Notes under the pieces: model-generated
Seen by the model: only the letters and a program-made list of their open reading frames with translations
Told to the model about the DNA's origin: nothing
Databases searched by the model: none
Made by a program: the position numbers and the translations under genes
DNA from: Candidatus Aminicenantota bacterium
GTDB taxonomy: Bacteria > Acidobacteriota > Aminicenantia > Aminicenantales > Aminicenantaceae
Length of the DNA: 10,299 nucleotides
Assembly (NCBI GenBank): GCA_030615975.1
Contig: JAUWYH010000037.1
Coordinates: 1-10,299 of the forward strand
Direction of reading: 5' to 3'
In this document: positions 1 through 5,780 of the stretch, piece by piece
How positions within the stretch are numbered: position 1 is the stretch's first letter
How the letters are laid out: the number at the start of each line of letters is the position of its first letter

Positions 1-1710
1 CAGGAAACAGGAATTAATCTTTGTGTTTATTGCAATAAAAAAGGATTATGTGGGAAATGTTTTGTAGAGATAGTAAAAGGAAAGCTTCAGCCTCTGAATG
101 AAAGAGAAGCATTTTTTATTGAACAGAAGGGATTAGCCAAAAACCACAGACTTGCCTGTTTGTACAAGATTGAAGGTGATATAGAGATAAAAATTCCTGA
201 AGAATCCGTTATTCAGGAAACATTTATCCTTCAAACAGGTATAAAATCACTCATTTTAATAAACCCACCAGTAAAAAAATATTACCTAAAGCTCAAAAAG
301 CCAGAGATCGGTTTTCCATATTCTTTGCTTGATTTATTGGAAAAATATTTTCGGAAAAAGAAGTTAATTATTCATTTAGACTTATTAAAAAAAATGCCAG
401 ATCTTCTGGAGCATAGCAAATTTTTTATAACTACCACTCTGTACAATGACAGGGAGATATTGAGTATTGAACCAAACGACACATTAAGCAAAAATTTTGG
501 AATAGCCATTGATGTGGGAACAACCACTGTGGTGGTCGAATTGTTAGATTTAAACACGGGAAAAAGTATCGATATTCAAACGTCACCCAATAACCAGATA
601 AAATATGGCTCTGATGTCATTTCAAGAATAAGTTTTGCTTTTTTGGATTTAAAAAATTTAGCGAAACTGAAAAATTCTATTTTAAATACATTAAACGAAA
701 TGATTCGTCAAATTCTAGAAAGAAATAAAATAGATCATTCTTTTGTCTATGAAATTGTTTTAGCTGGAAATACATCCATGAATCATTTCCTTCTGGGTAT
801 ACCAGTAAAAACCCTTGCTGTGGCCCCATTTCACTCTGTTTTTACTCGTTTATCTGAACTGTCCTCGCATGATTTAGGATTCAAAATAAGTAAATATGGA
901 AAAGTCTATATCGTGCCAAACATTAAAAGCTTTGTCGGAGGCGATATATCTGCAGGACTCATTGCTGCTGATGTAGGAAAAAGAAAAGGGAACTATTTGT
1001 TTATTGATTTAGGCACAAATGGAGAAATCGTATTAAAAACAAAAGAAAAATTTGTTACCGCCTCAACAGCAGCAGGCCCGGCATTCGAAGGAATGAATAT
1101 CAGCAGCGGAATGTTAGCGCTACCGGGCGCAATATATAAGGCAGAATATAAACAAAGGTTGGTTTTGCACACTATAAAAAACAAACCTGCAATAGGTATC
1201 TGTGGTACAGGTCTTATTGATTTGCTCTCAGTCTTTTTAGATAAAGGGATAATCACCGCTAAAGGCAAGATCAAAAATAAAACAAAAAAGATTCAGATTA
1301 CTGATCATATATATATAAATCAAAAAGATGTTAGAGAAATGCAGCTGGCAATTGCTGCCATAGCGAGTGGGATCAGAATGGTTTTATTGAAGAATAATTT
1401 AAAACTAGAACAGTTGGATGGTATATTCATTGCAGGTGCATTCGGTAATTATTTAAATATAAAAAATAGTAAAAAAATCGGCCTTTTGCCTCAAATCAGT
1501 GAGGATAAAATAATTTTTATTGGGAATGCATCACTTGCTGGGGCAAAAGTTTTATTGCTTTCTAAACCAGCACGTAAAAAGATTGAGTCTTTAGTCAAAA
1601 AAATTCAATATTTTTCGCTGGCAACGAATCCGTTATTTCAAAAATATTTCATAGAGGCCTTAGAGTTTAAAAATTTAGAGATTAAAAAGTATGATTTGAT
1701 GAGTAAATAA
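1..1710 (+). CDS. acsV: Reductive activator of the corrinoid iron-sulfur protein (RACo/AcsV), 5'-partial
   Basis: This protein uses electrons and ATP to return accidentally oxidised Co(II) corrinoid of CFeSP to active Co(I); it is a cytoplasmic repair factor of the Wood-Ljungdahl pathway. The frame is open from base 1, so the gene starts upstream and 569 residues are visible. Numbering from base 1, a plant-type [2Fe-2S] ferredoxin motif is seen as C11-x5-C17-x2-C20 with the last ligand C53 in 'RLAC'. A TTG at 160 could be taken as a start, but that would cut off this domain. A linker and middle region follow. The ASKHA ATPase/DUF4445 domain begins at 'GIAIDVGTTT' (nt 499-528) and has the second phosphate motif 'DLGTNGE' (about nt 1006-1026), 'GICGTGLIDLL' and 'AGAFGN'. 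Roughly 25-30 N-terminal residues should be missing. The gene is clearly AT-richer than cooS/acsB. The cooC start lies 11 nt after its stop, suggesting co-transcription. Confidence 0.9.
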   Translation, partial: QETGINLCVYCNKKGLCGKCFVEIVKGKLQPLNEREAFFIEQKGLAKNHRLACLYKIEGDIEIKIPEESVIQETFILQTGIKSLILINPPVKKYYLKLKKPEIGFPYSLLDLLEKYFRKKKLIIHLDLLKKMPDLLEHSKFFITTTLYNDREILSIEPNDTLSKNFGIAIDVGTTTVVVELLDLNTGKSIDIQTSPNNQIKYGSDVISRISFAFLDLKNLAKLKNSILNTLNEMIRQILERNKIDHSFVYEIVLAGNTSMNHFLLGIPVKTLAVAPFHSVFTRLSELSSHDLGFKISKYGKVYIVPNIKSFVGGDISAGLIAADVGKRKGNYLFIDLGTNGEIVLKTKEKFVTASTAAGPAFEGMNISSGMLALPGAIYKAEYKQRLVLHTIKNKPAIGICGTGLIDLLSVFLDKGIITAKGKIKNKTKKIQITDHIYINQKDVREMQLAIAAIASGIRMVLLKNNLKLEQLDGIFIAGAFGNYLNIKNSKKIGLLPQISEDKIIFIGNASLAGAKVLLLSKPARKKIESLVKKIQYFSLATNPLFQKYFIEALEFKNLEIKKYDLMSK

Positions 1711-1721
1711 AGGGGATAATT

Positions 1722-2486
1722 ATGAAATTAGCAATTGCCGGTAAAGGTGGAACGGGTAAATCAACCATAGCTGGTATTTTAGCTCATTATTTTAACAATA
1801 ATGGGTATAAAGTATTAGCAGTAGATGCAGATCCTGATGCCAATTTAGCCTCTGCAATCGGAGTTCCAGCATCACAGGCATCTTCAATAATACCGATTTC
1901 TGAGCAACGTAGATTGATTAAAGAAAGAACAGGAGCAAGTCCAAGGCAATTTGGACAACTGTTCAAAATGAATCCGACTGTCAGCGACATTCCCGATAAA
2001 TTTTATATTCATTTTCGTGGAATAAAGTTATTGGTAATGGGTTCTGTACGAAAAGGCGGCAGCGGCTGCGCCTGTCCTGAAAATGTACTACTCCGAAGTC
2101 TTTTATCTGAAGTTATACTTAACCGCAATGATGTGGTTATAGTAGATATGGAAGCTGGCATCGAACATTTAGGAAGAGCTACAGCCCGATCGATCGATAA
2201 GATGTTAATAACTGTGGAACCCGGCTCTCGCAGTATAAGTACTGCTGAAACAATCATGAAAATGGCCAAAGAAATAGGAATTCAATTTTTTGGGATTATT
2301 GGAAATAAAATACAAGATGAACAGCAAAAAGTCTGGATCAGTAAACAATTTTCTCAAGATCAGGTCCTGGGAATGATTTCCTATCATGAAATAATCCGAG
2401 ATGCAGACTTACAACAAAAACCCTTGATTGAATTGTTAGATGAGGAATTAAAAGAGGAATTTAATAATATCTATCAAGCACTTTAA
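1722..2486 (+). CDS. cooC: CooC-type nickel-insertion ATPase (CODH/ACS maturation factor)
   Basis: This is a MinD/ParA-like SIMIBI P-loop ATPase of the CooC family, which binds nickel and uses ATP hydrolysis to load it into the C-cluster of CODH or the A-cluster of ACS. The 254-residue length is typical. The deviant Walker A motif GKGGTGKST sits at residues 7-15 with the signature lysine K8, the 'DADPDAN' segment at 35-41, the CxC metal-binding motif C116-A-C118 (dimer-interface nickel/zinc site in CooC1), and the switch II/Walker B-like 'VDMEAGIEHL' at 141-150. The start is supported by AGGGG 6 nt upstream (1711-1715) and by the Walker A falling at the N-terminus as in the family. It is probably co-transcribed with acsV. 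A second CooC lies after acsB; which one serves CODH and which ACS cannot be read from sequence. Family is certain, exact target is inferred. Confidence 0.92.
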   Translation: MKLAIAGKGGTGKSTIAGILAHYFNNNGYKVLAVDADPDANLASAIGVPASQASSIIPISEQRRLIKERTGASPRQFGQLFKMNPTVSDIPDKFYIHFRGIKLLVMGSVRKGGSGCACPENVLLRSLLSEVILNRNDVVIVDMEAGIEHLGRATARSIDKMLITVEPGSRSISTAETIMKMAKEIGIQFFGIIGNKIQDEQQKVWISKQFSQDQVLGMISYHEIIRDADLQQKPLIELLDEELKEEFNNIYQAL

Positions 2487-2581
2487 TTCCTCAATATGAA
2501 TTTTTATAAAATATTTATTTAAAATTAATAAAATTAGCATAATATTACAAAAAATGAATAATAAAATACTATATATGCATC

Positions 2582-2611
2582 TTGACATTAAGATATTATT
2601 GAACAGATGAA
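2582..2611 (+). promoter_or_regulatory. Candidate promoter before the MesB-like gene
   Basis: A perfect -35 hexamer TTGACA lies at 2582-2587 in the AT-rich 145-bp gap between cooC and the methionine synthase-like gene. The best -10 at normal spacing is poor (GATGAA at 2606-2611, 3 of 6, spacer 18). If real, this promoter would need help, or transcription may simply read through from cooC. The start of the next gene is 21 nt downstream of the -10, so the leader would be very short. Confidence 0.3.
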
Positions 2612-2631
2612 TATTGTATTGGAGGTAACTC

Positions 2632-3672
2632 ATGTCTTTTTACCCTCAATGTATGGCCACTGCTATTGGCAGTCTTCCTCATGAAAACCCATCTGAAGCT
2701 TGTGATGTTATTTTAAAAAGTATTCCGGAAATACCTATCTGGCCCCAATTACCCAAAACGAATTTCAGAGAAAATATGGAAATTCAATTCAGTGAAGGAT
2801 TACCCTGTGTTGTCTTTGAAGAAGAAAAGAAGAGGATGTTTTTTGACACCAGAGGTGATATTACGAACGAACTTGAAAAGTTTTATGAAAATTACATAGA
2901 GGAAAATTTGGATTATTTTAAGATTTCTCATGAATTCAGCCGGGGCATCTATGAGATGGAAAAGAAATTGGCCGAAGAGAACCGTCCTTCTCCCAAATAT
3001 TTCAAGAGCCAGGTAACTGGACCCATAACCGTTGGATTGGGAAGAGTAGATGAGAATAAAAGAGCCATTTACTATAACGAGATGTTTAGAGATGTTGTAG
3101 TCAAGGGAACTGAAATGAAGGCACGGTGGCTATTGAGAAAATTCAAGTCTTTAGGATGTGATCAGATCTGTTTTATCGATGAACCCATTCTTTCAGCTTT
3201 TGGTTCATCTACATATGTAAGTGTCAACCGATCAGATGTTGTAAATCAATTAAAGGATGTCATTGAAGCAATCCATAAAGAAGATAGCCTTGCAGGGACT
3301 CATTGTTGCGGCAACACTGAATGGACTATCCTGATTGATGCTGGCGTTGACATCATTAGCTTTGATGCCTATGAATTTGGAGAGACTATTAGCTATTATC
3401 CTGATAACGTTAAGACATTTTTAGAAAGAGGTGGTGTTTTAGCTTGGGGTATAGTACCTACTTCAGAAAAAATTAATCAAGAAACTCCAGAGTCTTTAGT
3501 AAAAAAATTAGAGAAAGTAATTGAAAGTCTTACGAATAAGGGAATCGATAAAAATTTAATATGGGAAAGGTGTTTACTCACACCGAGTTGCGGTACAGGA
3601 TCGCTTGCTGTTGAGTTATCCGAAAAGATCTTTTACCAATTATCAGAGCTAAGTAAATTGCTTCGACATTGA
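2632..3672 (+). CDS. Core methionine synthase, MesB-like (MetE catalytic-domain protein without folate domain)
   Basis: The 346-residue protein resembles only the C-terminal catalytic barrel of cobalamin-independent methionine synthase MetE and lacks the N-terminal half that binds methylfolate. The zinc/homocysteine site is intact: H224 and C226 ('THCCGN'), E248 exactly 22 residues after C226 as in E. coli MetE (C643/E665), and C320 in 'TPSCGTG'. 'IDEP' (182-185) matches the MetE homocysteine-binding acid motif and 'VTGP' (128-131) the barrel N-terminal motif. Short core synthases of this kind take methyl groups from corrinoids. The MesB family of Wood-Ljungdahl organisms has been proposed to use methyl-CFeSP, and the neighbouring acsC/acsD genes fit that. 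Start: ATG preceded by GGAGG (2621-2625), the strongest Shine-Dalgarno in the window. Alternatives are another methyltransferase of the MetE/uroporphyrinogen decarboxylase superfamily. MetE-like chemistry is well supported; assignment to MesB is inference. Confidence 0.78.
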   Translation: MSFYPQCMATAIGSLPHENPSEACDVILKSIPEIPIWPQLPKTNFRENMEIQFSEGLPCVVFEEEKKRMFFDTRGDITNELEKFYENYIEENLDYFKISHEFSRGIYEMEKKLAEENRPSPKYFKSQVTGPITVGLGRVDENKRAIYYNEMFRDVVVKGTEMKARWLLRKFKSLGCDQICFIDEPILSAFGSSTYVSVNRSDVVNQLKDVIEAIHKEDSLAGTHCCGNTEWTILIDAGVDIISFDAYEFGETISYYPDNVKTFLERGGVLAWGIVPTSEKINQETPESLVKKLEKVIESLTNKGIDKNLIWERCLLTPSCGTGSLAVELSEKIFYQLSELSKLLRH

Positions 3673-3698
3673 GAAATTTTCAATAATAATATTATAAG
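3669..3698 (+). promoter_or_regulatory. Candidate sigma-A promoter P1 for the cooS-acs operon
   Basis: TTGAGA (3669-3674, 5 of 6) and TATAAG (3693-3698, 5 of 6) are separated by 18 nt. The -35 overlaps the stop codon of the upstream gene. Transcription would begin near 3705, inside the left arm of the large inverted repeat, giving a leader of about 120 nt that starts with that hairpin. The -35 also lies in a 15-bp near-palindrome (3669-3683, TTGAGAAATTTTCAA, 6 of 7 pairs) that could be an operator. This is pattern matching only. Confidence 0.5.
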
Positions 3699-3769
3699 AG
3701 AAGCATTTCTTTTTCCGTTCTATAGTATTCTATAACATCACGGAAAATGAAATGCTTACGATTATAATA
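3690..3769. repeat. Nested imperfect inverted repeat (large hairpin) between the MesB-like gene and cooS
   Basis: Three stems share nearly one axis. The main stem pairs 3701-3718 (AAGCATTTCTTTTTCCGT) with 3740-3757, 17 of 18 pairs and a single T-T mismatch at 3710/3748. Outside it, 3690-3697 (TATTATAA) pairs perfectly with 3762-3769 across a small internal loop. Inside the 21-nt loop, TATAG (3721-3725) pairs with CTATA (3730-3734) around TATT. No U-run follows the right arm, so it is not a typical intrinsic terminator. It could be an mRNA-stabilising 5' hairpin, a processing site between the upstream gene and cooS, or a protein-binding site. No second copy is visible in the window. Confidence 0.85.
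3763..3768 (+). promoter_or_regulatory. Perfect -10 hexamer in the right flank of the hairpin (possible P2)
   Basis: TATAAT occurs at 3763-3768 in the outer right arm of the inverted repeat. The corresponding -35 position (3740-3745, ACGGAA) matches only 2 of 6 consensus bases, and there is no TGn extension. A second, activator-dependent start near 3775 is possible, but the match may be due to AT-rich symmetry. Confidence 0.25.
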
Positions 3770-3804
3770 GAAAGCTTTATTTTCATGTTCTTAAGTCATA
3801 AACT

Positions 3805-3810
3805 GAAGGA
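3805..3810 (+). promoter_or_regulatory. Distantly spaced ribosome binding site of cooS
   Basis: GAAGGA is the only purine-rich Shine-Dalgarno candidate before cooS and ends 14 nt before the ATG at 3825, longer than the usual 5-9 nt. An in-frame TAG at 3822-3824 directly precedes the ATG, so no earlier start is possible. The next in-frame ATG lies inside the B-cluster motif, so no later start is credible either. Confidence 0.45.
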
Positions 3811-3824
3811 ATAGTGTACATTAG

Positions 3825-5756
3825 ATGAGTAAAAAAAGTATTGATGGATCAGTCAATCATTTGCTTGAGAATAACAAACAAAAGAGTTTAGAGACTGTCT
3901 GGGACCGTTCAGACCAGCAAAAACCGCGATGTGGCTTTGGTGAGCGAGGACTCTGCTGTCACAACTGTTATATGGGGCCCTGCCGTATTAATCCCTCAGG
4001 TAAAAAACCACAAAAAGGTGTATGTGGTGCTACAGCAGAAGTTATTGTTGCTCGGAACTTCGCAAGGATGATTGCAGGCGGAGCTGCTGCCCATTCTGAT
4101 CATGGAAGAGAAGTGGCAAAAACCCTCCTTCTGGCTGCGAACAATCCTGATTCGAGTTATTCCATTAAGGATGTCAATAAGCTTAATAAAGTTGCAAAAG
4201 TTTTGGGAATATGTTTTCAAGATCGCTCGAAAGAAGAAATTGCCGCTGAAGTTGCCGAAAAAGTTTTAGAAAATTTTGGCAAGCAAGATGGTGAAGTTTC
4301 TTTTATTAAGATGGCTCCTGAAACACGACAGGCCCGATGGGGCCAGCTCGGAATTGTGCCTCGAGGTATCGATCGGGAAATCGTAGAAATGATGCACCGT
4401 ACGACTATGGGAGTTGATCACGATCACCGTAATATCATGCTCCATGGAGCTAGGACAGCCTTGGCTGATGGATGGGGCGGTTCCATGATTGCTACTGAAC
4501 TCCAAGATATACTCTTTGGCACCCCCTCGCCTCTTCGGGGGCAGGTGAACCTGGGCGTTCTCTCAGAAACAGATGTCAACATCATAGTCCACGGACACGA
4601 ACCCATTCTTTCTGAGATGTTAGTACTGGCATCTCAGGAGCAAGAATTAATTGACTTAGCAAAGTCAAAAGGTGCGACAGGGATCAATCTTGCCGGTATA
4701 TGCTGCACGGCTAACGAGATTCTCCTGCGCCATGGAGTCCCCATTGCAGGCAATATCTTACAACAGGAACTGGCTGTAAGTACTGGAGCTGTGGAAGCTA
4801 TGGTCGTAGATGTCCAGTGCATCATGCCCTCCTTGTCAGAAGTCTGTAAATGTTACCATACTCAACTCATCACAACATCTACAAAAGCCAAGATTGAAGG
4901 GGCCAAACATCTTGAATTCACTGAAAAAAATGCTCTTAAAAATGCCAAAAAAATCATCAAGGAAGCGATTTTAAATTTTCCTAATAGAGGAAATGTGGAT
5001 ATTCCAAAAGAAAAAATGGACCTTATTGCTGGATTCAGCCATGAGGCAATTATTTATATGTTGGGAGGAACCTTCCGTGGCTCTTATGTACCCCTTAACG
5101 ACAATATCATCAATGGGCGGATCAAGGGTGTAGCAGGTGTTGTCGGCTGTTGCAACCCCAAGGTGACTCATGACCAAGGTCATGTGAGTTTAGTAGAAGA
5201 ACTCATTGCCAATGATATTTTAGTGGTTCAGACCGGATGTTCAGCAATTGCCTGTGCCAAGGCTGGATTTCTTTTACCAGAATCTGCCGATAAATACGCC
5301 GGAAAAGGCTTAGCAGAAGTCTGTAATGCAGTCGGTATGCCGCCAGTACTTCATTCAGGTTCCTGTGTAGATAACAGCCGTATTCTTATTGCTTTATCTG
5401 AAATGGCTAAAATTGGCGGCTTAGGAAAGGATATCAGTGACCTTCCAGTGGCGGGGGCTGCCCCAGAATGGATGAGCGAAAAGGCCATATCTATCGGACA
5501 ATATTTTGTTGCCTCCGGAGTGTTTACCGTGTTTGGTATCGGGCTTCCGGTCCAAGGAAGTCAAGTATTTTGCCGGCACATATTTGAAGAATTTGAAGGT
5601 CTTTTTGGCGGCATGTGGGCGGCTGAGCCTGATATCAAAAAGATGGCAGGATTGATTATAAATCACATAAACAAAAAACGGGAAAAACTGGGTATCAGTA
5701 AAGCCAAAGAACGGGTGCTTTATGATATGGAAATGAGGAGAGGATTAGAGGTCTAA
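3825..5756 (+). CDS. cooS: Anaerobic carbon monoxide dehydrogenase catalytic subunit (CooS/AcsA)
   Basis: This Ni-Fe CODH interconverts CO2 and CO, feeding CO through a tunnel to AcsB in the CODH/ACS complex. The 643-residue length is typical. Cluster ligands are all visible. C36 and C44 are the intersubunit D-cluster pair. C45, C48, C53 and C67 bind the B-cluster, in the same spacing as Carboxydothermus CODH-II (offset of three). The C-cluster ligands correspond to H258 ('HGHEP'), C294 ('GICCTANE'), C332 ('VQCIMPS'), C442 ('VGCCNP'), C472 ('QTGCSA') and C514 ('HSGSCVDN'). K553 in 'SEKAISIG' probably corresponds to the acid/base lysine, and the 'AHSDHGR' histidines (H90, H93) of the proton path are present. 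The protein is soluble, with no signal peptide. acsB follows 24 nt after the stop, so this is the acetyl-CoA synthase-linked CODH (acsA role) rather than a stand-alone CO oxidiser. It has a promoter-like pair and a large hairpin upstream. Confidence 0.97.
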   Translation: MSKKSIDGSVNHLLENNKQKSLETVWDRSDQQKPRCGFGERGLCCHNCYMGPCRINPSGKKPQKGVCGATAEVIVARNFARMIAGGAAAHSDHGREVAKTLLLAANNPDSSYSIKDVNKLNKVAKVLGICFQDRSKEEIAAEVAEKVLENFGKQDGEVSFIKMAPETRQARWGQLGIVPRGIDREIVEMMHRTTMGVDHDHRNIMLHGARTALADGWGGSMIATELQDILFGTPSPLRGQVNLGVLSETDVNIIVHGHEPILSEMLVLASQEQELIDLAKSKGATGINLAGICCTANEILLRHGVPIAGNILQQELAVSTGAVEAMVVDVQCIMPSLSEVCKCYHTQLITTSTKAKIEGAKHLEFTEKNALKNAKKIIKEAILNFPNRGNVDIPKEKMDLIAGFSHEAIIYMLGGTFRGSYVPLNDNIINGRIKGVAGVVGCCNPKVTHDQGHVSLVEELIANDILVVQTGCSAIACAKAGFLLPESADKYAGKGLAEVCNAVGMPPVLHSGSCVDNSRILIALSEMAKIGGLGKDISDLPVAGAAPEWMSEKAISIGQYFVASGVFTVFGIGLPVQGSQVFCRHIFEEFEGLFGGMWAAEPDIKKMAGLIINHINKKREKLGISKAKERVLYDMEMRRGLEV

Positions 5757-5780
5757 GAAGTAAAACAAAAGGTCAAGGCT

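Noticed and set aside
160..1710. TTG at 160 as the start of the first gene
   Set aside because: The same frame is open to base 1 and encodes the ferredoxin cysteines C11, C17, C20 and C53 that belong to the family, so the gene is truncated by the window edge and does not start at 160.
2487..2512. Possible terminator after cooC (AATTC...GAATT followed by T's)
   Set aside because: The stem is only five AT-rich pairs with an 8-nt loop, too weak to support as an intrinsic terminator in such AT-rich sequence.
3701..3757. The large hairpin as an intrinsic terminator of the MesB-like gene
   Set aside because: The right arm is followed by ACGATTATAATAG, not a T-run, and the minus-strand side also lacks one.
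2487..3824. CooA-type operator (TGTCA-N6-TGACA) before cooS or the MesB-like gene
   Set aside because: No such symmetric motif is found in either intergenic gap.
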